64,000 nucleotides of DNA from Flammula alnicola (GCA_015499995.1 JADNRV010000020.1:372001-436000); one strand, 5' to 3'. Positions 46,801 through 57,575 are shown, counted from the stretch's first letter. The notes: a model not told the origin generated them from the sequence alone. Numbers and translations are program-made.

Positions 46801-48412
46801 ATGATATCGATGTGACTTTCCTAGTCCCTCACTCAGATGCTTCAGCCCTCACAGCCATGGTATGTTCAATCCCGACGATGTTTCAGATTTTGTTAACCAT
46901 CTCTTGATAACTAGAAAGTCAATATTGAAGTGGAGTACATTACTGAGTACGAGCCTTCGATAGTGCGGTCGTCGCACTTTATAAGAGTGTTGATCACGAC
47001 ATTGCCCATTTCAGTTAATGTCGAGGATTTTTTCCGTGGGACGAGGCAAGTTCGGTTCTACGTTCTCCTGGACGGAATACATTCTCAACCCAAACCTCAG
47101 GTTGATCTCGAAATTTACCGTGTCGACCACAAGTCATCAACATGTGCGTATTGCGGACGCAAGCCTCGATCTTCCTCAAGGAGGTCTCCAAGGAGTGAAT
47201 ATTCAACCCTCCTTGAATAAACGTCGGGTGATAGTAAGTGGTTTGTTAGGTATAAAACTATGACTACTCATTTCAGATCGTAGACCGTGACACCACCCCA
47301 ACCCGCAAACTTCCTTTTCGCCCTTGATTCTTCCAATGGGCCAGGTAAGGATTCATATTTAACTCTTTACTTGGTATTTACCCCCGCCTTCCGCAGTACG
47401 AGAATCGCTCACATTACGCATCAAGTATAGAATGCTACGCGAAGGTAGGGTCATCTTTCGATCACAAAGCAGAAGCCTCGAGTCTCACTTTGTCACAGAG
47501 GTAGAGTCAATAATTCAGGATCAGGTTCGCGCAATCCTCGAAGAATCCCCTGCTACTCTGCAAAGGCGAATCGTTCTCGTGGGAAAACTTATCGATGCCT
47601 TGGAAAGTGATGCCGCCTGGGTAGATATGTATGGTATAACAGGAGAGCTTGCTGTACCCCATATTGCCAAGGAAGACGGTGAAGTGGGCGACCTTTTGAA
47701 GGAAGCAAGAAAGGTGTGAATCCTCTGTTTCATTGTTGTTTACATTCTGATGCATAGTATTAGCGCTTGGCCAACCATAGACACCCGGATCCTCCTCAAG
47801 GACAATGGAGAGAAATTAAGATACCCGTCGACGTACCTTTCATGAATGTGAGCCTGCATGCAATTTTCGAGAGCCCTGCCTAACTTCTCAAAGATTGTTG
47901 CTGCTGTGTGCATTCGCATTATTTCAACACCCTTTGCAAAGGAGACTTTGTCCGATGAATTGCCACCGCTTTACGCTGGTCAACCCATCTCTGCAAACCT
48001 CTCCATCCATACTACATTTCATTGGGGCTCCAGTGCAAGCGACATTAACAAGCGTTATCTCCTGCGTTTCAACATCGAGGAGATGGTGCGTGAATGGCTG
48101 GTCAGCGGTCCTAAAAGAGGCGATTTTGTTGCAAAGGTATGCTTTTCCTGCCTTCACTTAGTATCTCCGTGTTTACAAAATTTATAGGATGGAGAGACGT
48201 ACACCGTACCTATCACATTGATCGCACTGCATCACGGAGAGTTTGCCCTTCCAAAGGTTAACATCACAGCCCTTCCGATGGCTGGGATGGTTACCATGGG
48301 CTCCATGGCCATTCCTAGCATTGAAACATATCAGGAACATGGGGCACAGAAAGTTTTGGTTCTGCCGCGGGGCGGTCGCAGTACATTCGTCGTCGGCATG
48401 GGACCAGGCTGA
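43889..48412 (+). CDS. trs130: TRAPP-II complex subunit Trs130 / TRAPPC10
   Basis: Large subunit of TRAPP-II, the exchange factor for Ypt31/32 (Rab11) at the late Golgi. About 20 exons; I checked frame at several junctions (for example REVE|STLPPLFIEAWTYSAALSAVEHCNEW across 45080-45132). N-terminus VLVSYTAPPTFLASPNWNKVYGTILGQFPLRNIHWKS, LHVYIVHCE, WLILQIIRP, IKDGLLYAFDSAIELRQEEVRRSENQQSMPGWNFCTFFILKESLASSFEGMNLFEEALIPYDELESSF are diagnostic. The C-terminal part is beta-rich and ends PRGGRSTFVVGMGPG. Length (about 1,200 codons) fits the family. Exact borders of some middle exons (45980-47400) are less certain. Confidence 0.88.
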
Positions 48413-48885
48413 AGAGATTGTTCATTCGACCTGATGACTTTCATAAACGTACACTGCTTGATATGGTGTTATTTATGGTCGGCGACTTCAACACCAGTCG
48501 ACGAAGTGGTGGGGAAAGGCCCGGAGAAATCTCGACGCACTCTCTGGTTTGACAAGATACCCATATTTCGTGCCATAAGCTCAGTCTAGTCATGGCATCT
48601 AGTCATGGCACCTTTTCTACTATGCAGTATCTATGGTAGTAAGTGTGCCGCTCTGAGATCAGTATTACAGCTATTTTTAGGATGCGCGATTTTTCACAAA
48701 TGGAGTACTTGGCAAGAGTGCCTGCGTTCTCCACCTCTTGAATAAAATCGAGTCCACTTGAGCACACGAAACTGAGATTGGCTGAATTGACGAGGAACAA
48801 CAGGGAAGCATGTATGTAAGTCGAAATTATAAGCAATAATCTTAAGGAGGGATTACCACGGGCGCATTGACTCGTCAGGCGCACT
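48413..48885. other. Intergenic region between trs130 and the truncated retroelement
   Basis: 473 bp. No copy of the LTR found at 53451-53941 is visible here, so the downstream LTR of the element is missing. No gene is recognised. Confidence 0.4.
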
Positions 48886-51800
48886 TTACTTCTTCACTAC
48901 AGAGGAGTAACCCAAGGATAGCTTGAAAGGAGTCTTCTGTCGGTCTGCGTGTCTTCGATTGTTGTGGGTAAATTCCAGAATTCCGACGTTTTTCTTCCAA
49001 GTGGTTGGATTGGATGAACAGTAGATTGAAAAGTAGGCTTCAATTTCCTGATTAAACCTCTCTGTAGAGCCGTCTGTCTGAGGATGGAAGGCTGTAGACA
49101 ATTTGGACTTTATTCCAAGTAGCTTCAGAAGTTCCTGGAAGGCTTTCGCAGCGAATCGGGGGTCTCTGTCAGAGGTAATTGCGTCGGGGAGTCCATATCT
49201 TTTGTAAAGGTTGTCCAATAAGAGTTGACCAGTGCCTTCATGATCGATCGAAATTGAGCAGGGTATAGCAATCACCCCCTTTGTAGACTTATAGTCGACC
49301 ACGACTAATAATGCATTGCATCCGTCTACTGGAGGTAGATCCGTGATAAAGTCCATTGACGGTTCTGCCCAAGGTCTGTTCGAGTTTTGTCCTTCCGCAG
49401 GGAGTAGGGCCGGTTTCGAGGGCGTCCTGTTGATTTTGAATTGTTGGCAGGGTCCGCATCCTTTGACATAATTTTTGACGAATGTCCTAAGTCCTGGCCA
49501 CCAATAGTGTTGTCTGACTGCGTTGAATGTTTCCAATTCTCCTGGGTGTCCTGCCGTGGGAGAGTCGTGATAGCGTTTTAGAATGTCGCGCCTGAGTGAT
49601 AGATCGTTCGGAATATAGTTTTTTCCTTTGTAGAAGAGTAATTTCTTGTCGTCCTTGTATTCCATTGTCCAGTCTTGCAGTTCTCTTCGAGCTTCTGCTG
49701 GTCCGAGTTCAAGCAGCAATTTGACAGCTTTGCTGGCTTCGTCGTCGAGGTTATCGGTTTGCATGATTTTATCTTGCAGTTCGACGTCGATAAGTCGAAT
49801 AAACATGTCATTTGGCAGAAGGGTGACGTCTTCATTGTCGTTGTCATCGTCCGGTACATGGTCTGGTCTTCTAGATAATGCATCGGCTTGTACCATCTTG
49901 GTGCCGGCCTGATGAACGAGTTTGATGTCGTATTCTGATAGTAATAACGACCATCGTGCTTGTCTTCGGTTCAATCGCTGTGCCGAGCGGAAGTAGGTGA
50001 GATTCTTATGGTCGGAGAGTACGGTTGTCGTATGCGGTGATCCTTGGATATAATGTCTCCAGTCTTGCAGGGCTCTGATAATCGCAAGTAATTCTCGGTC
50101 GTAAATTTCATAGTTTCGTTCCGCTGGGGAGAAGGTCTTCGACAGGAATGCGCAAGGATGTCTGGCACCGTTTACATCTAGCTGGGAGAGCACCGCACCC
50201 GAGGCATATTTTGAAGCATCGCATTCAATTTGGAAGGGTTTCGTCGGATCAGGCATCAAAAGTACTGGTTCTTCCGTGAACTTGGCCTTGAGCGTGTCGA
50301 AGGCGGTTTGCGCTGCTTCGGTCCATTCAAATTTTTGGTCCTTTTTCAGAAGTTCGTTTAGCACTCTCGCTATTTCTGAATAGGCTCGGATAAAGCGCCG
50401 GTAGAAGTTGCCGAAACCAAGAAATGATCGGACTTGTTTCAGGGTTTGCGGAACTGGCCATTCCGCGATTCCTTTCAATTTCGCAGGGTCCATGCTGATC
50501 CGGCCTTCTTCGATAATCACTCCGAGCCATTCTATTTTTGTCTGTTCGAATAGACACTTTTCGGGCTTTAGGAATAGGTCGTTGTCTCGGAGTCTTTGCA
50601 GGACTCGTTTAGTGTATCCCTTTAGTTTCTCTCTGCTGCTAGAGAAGAGGAAGATGTCGTCCATATAGATTATGATCCAGTGTTCGTCCAGAGTTTCGTC
50701 CGTCATATCCTTAAAAATGTCGTCCATCATCGCTTGGAAGGTTGCTGGTGAGTTGCGCATGCCGAAGAACATGACCATAGGTTCGAAAAGCCCTTTGTTG
50801 GTCTTGAAGGCAGCTTTCCATTGGTCTCCGTCTCTGATTCTGACGTTGTTGTACCCCCATCGGATGTCGAGCTTAGTGAAGTACTTGGCTCCTTTCAGTT
50901 TGTCCATTAGTTCGGGGATGAGGGGCAACGGGTAAGCGTTCGGGATCGTCCATTCGTTCAGGAAGCGATAGTCCTGGCAGGGTCTGAGATCACCATCCTT
51001 CTTGTTGGTATAGAAGAAGGGAGAGGCCATCGGGGATTTTGAGGGTCGAATGTATCCTTTGTCCAAGTTCTCCGTCAAGAATTCTCCAAGTTTCTTTTCT
51101 TCTGTCGGAGAAAGCGCGTAGGTTTTGAAGGACTTGGGTACAAATCCTTCTTTCATCTCGATCTTGTGATCCCATGGTCTTGACTCAGGGAATCGGGAGG
51201 CAGCTTTCTTGTCGAATAGATCCATGTATTCACGGTATTCTTGGGGAATCATTTCTTCCAAGGTCTTCTTCGGGGCGACTTCTTTCTCTGCGAAGGCAAA
51301 GGTTTGGGCTGCCGTGGTCTTGGCGTTGATCCAGGTTTCCTCTGCTTCTGAAGTGAGTTCTCCGTTGATATAAGATATCAACAGATCGGCCGTCGGGTCG
51401 ATTTCTTCAGTCTCGACAGTCCTCTTCATTGTGGGAGTATACTCTTCACAAGTGGGGCTCCTGTCGGATCCTAGTGCCGGTTCTGTTTCGTTTTCCGTTT
51501 CCAGTTTCTGTACTCGAGCATCGTCCCAGTGATCTCGCCAAGCCAGGGTTCCTGATCGCCAGTCAATATCGGGGTTTAGATCTTCCAGCCAAGGATATCC
51601 TAAGATGATTGATTGTTTGCCGAGGCCGGTAATCAAGAATTTGGTCAGGGTGGTTCTTCCGTTCAGGGTCAGGTGCATTATGACGTAGTGAGTAATGGTC
51701 CCTTTCTTGTTGTAGGTCCCGTCCACGTTTTTTGCTTTGATCGGAGTGAGTAGTCGTCGGGGTCGTAGTTCGTGTTCCTTTGCAAAGTTTTGGTCCATAA

Positions 51801-51980
51801 AAGTTCCTGCTGCTCCGGAGTCCAGCAGGGCCGAGGTTTCAACGGTTTCTTCTCGCGTATTTTCACTCGAAAGAGAACAAGGTAAAAGCATAGTCTTATT
51901 CTCTATTTCGGCTACTAATACAGATTGAACGAGAACATAGGAGGCTACGCACGTTGTATCGTACCCCCTAATCAAAAATC
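48886..51980 (-). CDS. Retrotransposon Pol: protease, reverse transcriptase, RNase H, integrase (truncated)
   Basis: About 1,029 codons open. Protease active site LLDSGAAGTFMD (near residue 50). Reverse transcriptase LDIRWGYNNVRI and catalytic YMDDIFLFS (about 430-440). RNase H FQIECDASKYASGAVLSQ, YDRELLAII and DALSRRPDH. Integrase zinc finger HDSPTAGHPGE...CGPCQQFK and the DDE core MDFITDLP, TSDRDPRF, TERFNQEIE. The reading stops after FKLSLGYSS, where family members continue with a further C-terminal domain. No ATG exists at the start: the pol frame joins gag by a -1 shift over the five-T run at 51974-51978 (minus strand), right at the gag stop codon. Confidence 0.92.
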
Positions 51981-53297
51981 CTTTCCTAAGTCATCCAAAC
52001 AGTCAGTTCTTTCGGTTTCGTCCAGTTCTTCGATAAGTGCGCGGATGTGCGCGCCCGTTTCTCGTCCAGTCATTTTCTTTTTGGCTGGTGGGTTCGGGTT
52101 CTTCCAATTCGGGTTCGGGTTCGAGTTCGTTCTCCAGGGCTTGTTCGCGTTCGCGTTCGTGTTCGTTCTTCGTTTCGGGCAGTCTCGAGCCAGATGTCCA
52201 GTCTGCTCGCAGATAAAGCAAGCTCCTCGGCGGAGCAGGTCGTTTCGTTTCTCTACAGACATGGCATCGATGTCCATAGCATCTGGGTCTCGGGGCTTGT
52301 AGGAGAATGGTCTCCTTTCAGGTCGTTCGGGTTTCGGGGTGGAAGGTTGCCCTTCGTATCTCGCAGAAATCGTCCTAGAGATATTGGCGGCGGTGTCTCG
52401 CTTCTTGGCTGCATCATACCATCCTTGGAGAGTTGTGGGAGGTGTGTCGCTAGTCATGATTGCTTCTCTCAACTTCTTTCCGATTGATCTTCGGAACAGA
52501 TCAATCAGGGCCAGTGGATCGGTAATGCCTGATTTCATGACGAGGATCTTGAAGTCGTTGATGTGCTCGCCCATCGTCTTCTTCCCCTGTCTGATGTCGT
52601 AGAGTTTTCCTAAGGCATTTCCTTGCGAGTCGGTAATGGCGTAGTCGACGTCAATCTGAGTTTTGAAGGCGTCCCAGGTTCCTAGATTTAAATGGGTTGG
52701 AACCGTAGCGGTGGCTGCTACCATATGAGAGTCATAGAATTGCTCTGCCCAGGCTGCAGCAGCTCCTTCGGTCATAAAGGAGAGAGCGAATCCTATTTTC
52801 TTCTCATCGGTGTCGTAGACAGCACTGTTGATCTTGAGGTAGAGGAGTACTGATTTCATCCATGGTGTATATTTTTCAATATCGCCATTGAAATTCTGGG
52901 GACGGTTCAGGTTTATTTCCTTCGCTGGTGCTGCCATTGGTACAGTGGTCTGTTGTCCTGGTGGTCCTGGCGGTGGAGGTGGAGGTGGAGGTGGACCTCT
53001 CGGGGGTTGTCGTCCCGGGGGAGGTGAGAGTTCCTCTGAAGAACTAGGAGGGTCAGGGGGAGGTGTAGAGCTTTCGCTAGTACCTTGAGGAAAGTCGTTT
53101 CGATCGTCGAAGATAGAAGGGAACTGAACGGGGGTCCTTTCTCCTGAAGAGGTCTGTGTAGGAGTGAGAGGGCGTTCTTGTTCTTCGAGGGTTTCGGAGA
53201 GTTGCCGGGAAGAGGTGCTAGGGGTGAACGGTTCGGGTGTGGGTTCTACTGGGATCTGTTCTCGAGTGGAGGATCGAGTGATTCGGGTTCTAGCCAA
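51972..53297 (-). CDS. Retrotransposon Gag polyprotein
   Basis: Proline-rich N-terminal region (PPPDPPSSSEELSPPPG, P9 run), capsid-like region (RPQNFNGDIEKYTPWMKSVLLYLK...WAEQFYDSHM...LGTWDAFKTQIDVDYA...YDIRQGKKTMGEHINDFKILVMKSGI) and one CCHC zinc knuckle CFICEQTGHLARDC near residue 365. The natural-looking start (ARTRITRSS) is a TTG and not ATG at 53297, and the first in-frame ATG is at 52937 (MAAPAKEINL). The original start may have mutated. It ends DDLGKDF and then TGA at 51972-51974. Confidence 0.85.
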   Translation of the reverse strand: MARTRITRSSTREQIPVEPTPEPFTPSTSSRQLSETLEEQERPLTPTQTSSGERTPVQFPSIFDDRNDFPQGTSESSTPPPDPPSSSEELSPPPGRQPPRGPPPPPPPPPGPPGQQTTVPMAAPAKEINLNRPQNFNGDIEKYTPWMKSVLLYLKINSAVYDTDEKKIGFALSFMTEGAAAAWAEQFYDSHMVAATATVPTHLNLGTWDAFKTQIDVDYAITDSQGNALGKLYDIRQGKKTMGEHINDFKILVMKSGITDPLALIDLFRRSIGKKLREAIMTSDTPPTTLQGWYDAAKKRDTAANISRTISARYEGQPSTPKPERPERRPFSYKPRDPDAMDIDAMSVEKRNDLLRRGACFICEQTGHLARDCPKRRTNTNANANKPWRTNSNPNPNWKNPNPPAKKKMTGRETGAHIRALIEELDETERTDCLDDLGKDF

Positions 53298-53438
53298 GGA
53301 AGATGCAGTTGGCCTGTTTAGAGAGCTCTTCGGAGGCGTTTCGTCTTTTCGGACTCCGGGGAGTCCTTAGTTCGGTTCGGGTTTCGTTTTGTTCGGTGGA
53401 GTGTCCCAAGTGCTGAATAGCAAGTGGAGGTTTTGAGG

Positions 53439-53449
53439 AGCTAGTTCTT
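53439..53449 (-). other. Primer-binding site of self-priming type
   Basis: Eleven bases one nucleotide inside the LTR are an exact reverse complement of 53628-53638 in the LTR. That LTR segment begins 33 nt downstream of the LTR TATA box, where transcription should start. Confidence 0.65.
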
Positions 53450-53450
53450 T

Positions 53451-53941
53451 TGTTACGATGTTCAAGTAACAACGTTAAAGATAAGTGTTCTTATCTCTAA
53501 GTGATACCTTAATCGTATCTTCAAGCAACTGCTAAGTCAATCGTTCGTACTTAGAGGTTGGACTCGAACCAACTTAAGTATTCGTGAGTTTCGTTATAAG
53601 AAGACTTGGCTGTTGCCGTGTATTCTCAAGAACTAGCTAAAGAACAAGCATACGAACTACTGTGTTTTATACTAGTTAAAGATGCGAACGGACCAAGTGT
53701 CAAGGTAGCGGAAGCGTATCGAAGTGACTCCTCTAGAGTCAGAAAAGAATAGTACAGTAAGCCAAAAGGTATGCCGACGATGATCGTGTCGTTGGGCTAA
53801 ATATAGTACATATTAAAAATAGAGTCGGAACCGGAAAGATGCTCGTATCAGAACGGAATTGTCCAGTACTGCTGGGCTACATCACAAGATAGACAAAAGG
53901 GATAAAGTAGAGAAAAATAGGGCGGCCGACGAACCGTAACA
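53451..53941 (-). repeat. 5' LTR of the Ty3/gypsy element
   Basis: 491 bp bounded by TGTTACG and CGTAACA, the short inverted ends expected of an LTR, and immediately followed by the primer-binding site. A TATA box (TATAAAA on the minus strand, 53665-53671) lies inside. The mate LTR is missing, so the borders rest on the inverted ends and the primer site alone. Confidence 0.7.
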
Positions 53942-54015
53942 AGCGTGGACTCGAACGAACATTTGATCCAAAATACTATTACGGATGCCCAGAGCTCCAA
54001 CGCATATTCCAAACT

Positions 54016-54455
54016 ATGCTCGCAAAAACCCAATTCGAGGGTACACCTCGAGCGGTTGTGATCCAAGGGATGTGTAGAATGCTCATGATGTTCTACTGTA
54101 CTTGTCGGCCATCCACCCTTGGTCCAACACACAAGAACTGGATGGGACTGCGCTATGTACGTTTATATTCATTTCTCACCTCTTCTCGCTCACAAAGTCA
54201 GTTTATAAAACTTGGCAACATCTGTGTGTTCCATGTCGGTGACATGGATTACAACAAGCTCCCCATTCTCTATATCAATAGTGTTTTTCCAAGCCGCGGT
54301 AATGTTGACCTCGGTTGCCTAAAAGTAGGGTTAAAAGTGCAATAAATCACACAAAAAAGCTTACCATGCATTGGTTGAGATTGAAGAATATTTGGGGACT
54401 GATGATGGACAGTTGCTTCAAGCATCCCATCAGATCACAACACAAAAGGGACAAA
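54016..54455 (+). other. Unrecognised coding-like segment
   Basis: An open frame reads HKNWMGLRYVRLYSF...QFIKLGNICVFHVGDMDYNKLPILYINSVFPSRGNVDLGCLKV, followed after a possible intron by YHALVEIEEYLGTDDGQLLQASHQITTQKGQ. Composition is protein-like, but no family is recognised and no ATG gives a clean start with good context. Could be the decayed end of a transposon or lineage-specific gene. A weakly similar stretch (TYHVHWYIYFEKETADILLIQAS) recurs near 54967. Confidence 0.25.
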
Positions 54456-54461
54456 ATATAT

Positions 54462-54557
54462 CTGCCCCAGTGAGGATTGAACTCACGACCTTCCGATTTT
54501 AGCTTAGCCACAGACGGCTTAACAGTCGGACGCTGTAACCAGCTCAGCCATGGGGCA
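54462..54557 (-). tRNA. tRNA-Asn(GTT) with a 22-nt intron
   Basis: Minus strand. Acceptor TGCCCCA pairs with TGGGGCA; D-stem GCTG/CAGC; anticodon stem TCCGA/TCGGA; loop CTGTTA-A interrupted after position 37 by 22 nt; T-arm GTGAG-TTCAATC-CTCAC; discriminator G. Anticodon GTT = Asn. T-runs follow as Pol III terminator. The first base is U, unusual for a nuclear tRNA-Asn, so a recently altered copy is possible. Confidence 0.8.
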
Positions 54558-54599
54558 TATTTTTATTGTTTGTATAAAGTCAACTAGATCACCTGCCGT

Positions 54600-55139
54600 T
54601 CGGCACGCAATCATAAGTCAAACATTATTTAATTGCAATTCTTCTACTACGCTACTTCTTCCTCATCAACCCACTCTGCTAGGAGAGGCGCCAGCATCGA
54701 GGGGTACAATGGAGGAGAGCTCTTAGAAAATGGACGGGTATGTACCCGGCTTTATATCTGGGGGCGCAACTCAGTGTTCGCTGCAGCCTGCATGAGGGAA
54801 GAATGCTAATCGAGGTCATGAGTTCGAGCCTTATTGGGTCGGGTGTCTTTTTGTTTCGCTTGGACTGGTTTACGAAGTGGCAGCAACACTCAGTACGTAC
54901 TCATTATTGCACTTTTGTTTCTCCTTTTGTCGCACGCCCCAATATTGTCAACAACTCATAAACGAGACTTACCATGTGCATTGGTACATTTATTTTGAGA
55001 AGGAAACTGCAGACATTTTACTGATTCAAGCATCGCCCACAATCTGTGGCCTTTTAACGAACGGTGTGTCATTGACTGCTCATGTGGGCAACGAATCAGC
55101 GACGCCATTCTTTGAGAAATTTTACAATTATAACGCAAT
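54600..55139. other. Region without a recognised gene
   Basis: A tRNA B-box-like stretch (GAGTTCGAGCC, about 54819-54830) followed by T-rich sequence may be a tRNA-derived relic. No other structure is recognised. Confidence 0.2.
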
Positions 55140-56172
55140 TCAGGCAAAAACGAATGGGCAAAATAACATAAGAGAAGGTGTGGTAGAAAAAGCCGGCGTT
55201 CCAGTTCCGATAAAAGATAAACAAAAGAACATGAACCTGAAAGCATGCAGGATCTCGGAACGGTCCACGAGATGCGTCAATGTCAGTTTGAAGTGTGAAG
55301 GGGGGATATTCGAGTGTCGAATTAGAAAAGACTGCCGCCATTGTTTCGTCCCGCAGAGAGTTCTTGAGCACGTCTGCGGCGAGCTTCCTCTGCATAAAAA
55401 ATGAGCATCGGTACAGGCAAGACACGGGCGACGGAATAAATGCCCACTTCGGACAGTGCTCGTATCCTCTCCAGCGTCAAGCCGACGTCGATTCTCTCGC
55501 AGAATTTCACTGACGCGGTCGCTGGCAGCTCTGAGTAGTTCAAGATTGTCGTCCTTACTAGACATGAGCCTCGGGCTGATGGGAGTTATGAACATGGCTT
55601 TGTTCAAGTTCGGTGACGAAATATCCTGAGTGATCGTCAGCCTTCCGGGTTATGTTACACCCAAAGAAATGCCATGGACACCGAACACTTGGGCGACTTA
55701 CAGAATAAATCGAGAAGTCAACATCACTGGTCGAAGCATCGACTGCCGTCATGCTGCTTTCTCTGGCATAGGGTGTGAGCAGCATCATTTGAGGAACTTC
55801 AATCGAGGGTCTTGGGATCTGGCTGAGGGCAGGGACGTCGTCGAGGGAAATCGCTTGCTTCAAACCCGAGCCAAGTAAGCACTGAAGATCGACATATTTT
55901 TCCATAGCCAGCGCGGAGTCTAAGAGGACCATAGTTGAGTCAGCCCCCCTTATGAGTTTCCGTTTCCTCCAATCAACGAACGCACCTCTAACGGTACGCT
56001 TGATGAGGGTAGGAATATGTTTCGTGTTAGCGCCAACGCGGACCATGAAATCGTCCTTGTTGTTCCAGTTGGGCGGCGGCACTCTCGGAAGGCAGGCGTT
56101 GAGAACCACAGAGCATAAAAATCGGGCAGTTGAGGTCGCGCCAAATCCTATGAGGTCGAGTAAGAGCGCCAT
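55140..56172 (-). CDS. Hypothetical protein, two exons
   Basis: Not recognised. From ATG 56172 an open exon to 55702 (157 codons: MALLLDLIGFGATSTARF..., KHIPTLIKRTVRGAFVDWRKRKL, DVDFSIYS) ends at a consensus GTAAGT donor. Splicing to CAG at 55626 keeps phase and continues DISSPNLNKAMFITPISPRLMSSKDDNLELLRAASDRVSEILRENRRRLDAGEDTS to a stop at 55140. The first exon has a weak hydrophobic N-terminus; the middle of exon 2 looks helical and charged. The last third (Cys/Phe-rich) is not convincing and may reflect a missed splice or decay. It sits in the repeat-rich part of the window, so lineage-specific or degenerate. Confidence 0.4.
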
Positions 56173-56858
56173 AGATGTTGACCTTCGGGCCAAACACGCC
56201 AGTCCGTGGAATGGTTCGTGGAATGACTGTTGGTGGGATGTCACAGTCGAGCTCGGGTGCGTCCAGGTAAAAGTTGGATACTATAATAGGAGGGTTAAAA
56301 ATTTGCCAGCACAAGTGGCTGGCATCGCAAGGTGGTCTCAGAGTGGAATATGTTAATAGCCTAATACTGGTCAGGACTCAGCCGCAGACGATTCCAAGCC
56401 CTATGCAGGTGGCCATGTATCAGGTATTAGCAGGTCCAGTATACGTATTTCGATCCACTGAGATGACCCTCGCTCGGGTCTTTCAAGTATTGAAAGTTGA
56501 ATTTAAGTTGAAAGTGCGGCAAGGGCATTCCCAGGACTCCCGAAAAGAATGTCGTTTCTGCAATCAACTTGAGAAACGATGAAAACTGACGAGGCGTTGT
56601 CGTTTGAGAACATGTTTTGAGTTGGCTTTGAAATCCTTCCTAGATTGAAATTGTCCAGCTGTTTATCCAGGTTTTGGCTAATATGCAGCAGCGTCTTGAA
56701 TAGTTGGATGATGTGTGAGGCCCAGTGAAAACAGCCTGATGGCAAATAGAACCACACATATATATTAATAGATTTTAGAACGTCATCGAATCCGATCACG
56801 CCATTTCGATTTTCAACTTGCCTCTCCTTCACGCAATCTAACCACGTCCATCCCTACC

Positions 56859-57355
56859 ATGTCTGCACATCAGTTCTTCTGTAACTGTGCACAGCTCTGT
56901 ATGCGCAACGGTGCAACACAACCTGTTGCTTTTAGCCGGTCCACTTGGTAGTATGGCCACGCTTGATTTCGAGAGTCAACTCAGCCGCCTCCACTCGAAC
57001 CGTTTCTGGCACAACAAGACACTTTGCCGAATAGATCTTCCACAGACCAAGTGCAAAAATCACCACCTGGATCACGGGCGTCGTCTCGAAGCCCACCCAA
57101 CAAGAGGCGACGCATAAGGGACTCTGAAGGTATGATAAGTGCTCCTTTGCCGGACAACTTTGACAACTATTGTGTCCTTTTTCAAAAGATGGCGATGACG
57201 TTAGTGGCGGAGGCGGTGGTCTCGGTTCAACTGAACAACCAGTACCAGAGAACGTGAGGGATAACGAGCATGGGAATGAAAGTGACACAGACTCGGATAT
57301 ATATGTTCGCGTTCGTATAGATATTATGTATCTACAATATCAATGCAAAATGTGA
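56859..57355 (+). pseudogene. Relic of a Cys-rich fungal transposon-type ORF N-terminus
   Basis: ATG 56859 starts MSAHQFFCNCAQLCMRNG...AFSRSTW, then TAG, YGHA, TGA. Past both stops the same frame runs through a Pro/Ser/Arg segment (SPPGSRASSRSPPNKRRRIRDSE) and, after an apparent GTATGA...AAAAG intron, an acidic Gly-rich piece (DGDDVSGGGGGLGSTEQPVPENVRDNEHGNESDTDSD). The C-x-C-x3-C plus SR-x-TW-x-xH layout followed by basic then acidic stretches resembles the N-terminus of large transposon-encoded proteins of Agaricomycetes (Plavaka/KDZ type). That is recalled family resemblance, not a search result. No transposase domain follows. Confidence 0.3.
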
Positions 57356-57575
57356 AAGAAAAATAGTCTCGCCCAGCAACCCCAACCGTGGCTTTATTAT
57401 ATCTATGGGTCAAAAGTACTATTCATGTAGCAGCCAAAATGTACTTAGAGTTGGCGTAGACTTTGCGTGTCAGTAAGTCACACAAATCACTCTGTCACAG
57501 AGCCATTTCTCCCGTTGACGTGTTTGCGCTCCCTTGCTTTCTACCACCAACATCTCCTCGTTATCTCTACAAAAT

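Larger units (their letters stand above)
48886..53941 (-). mobile_element. Ty3/gypsy LTR retrotransposon, truncated at its 3' end
   Basis: Order on the minus strand: LTR (53941-53451), primer-binding site (53449-53439), gag (to 51972), pol (to 48886). The order protease-RT-RNase H-integrase is that of Ty3/gypsy (Metaviridae). Pol ends abruptly soon after the integrase DDE core, and neither the integrase C-terminus nor a second LTR follows. Both ORFs are otherwise free of stops, so the insertion and the loss are recent. Confidence 0.9.

Noticed and set aside
52888..53088. Gly-rich plus-strand ORF opposite gag
   Set aside because: Shadow of the Gag proline run on the other strand.
53555..53577. 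tRNA T-arm-like hairpin (GTTGG-TTCGAGT-CCAAC, minus strand) inside the LTR
   Set aside because: No acceptor, D or anticodon arm can be built around it; a Pol III gene is not supported.
54780..54850. Possible tRNA or SINE head with B-box-like GAGTTCGAGCC
   Set aside because: A T-arm can be drawn, but no convincing A box or anticodon stem; only mentioned as a possible relic.
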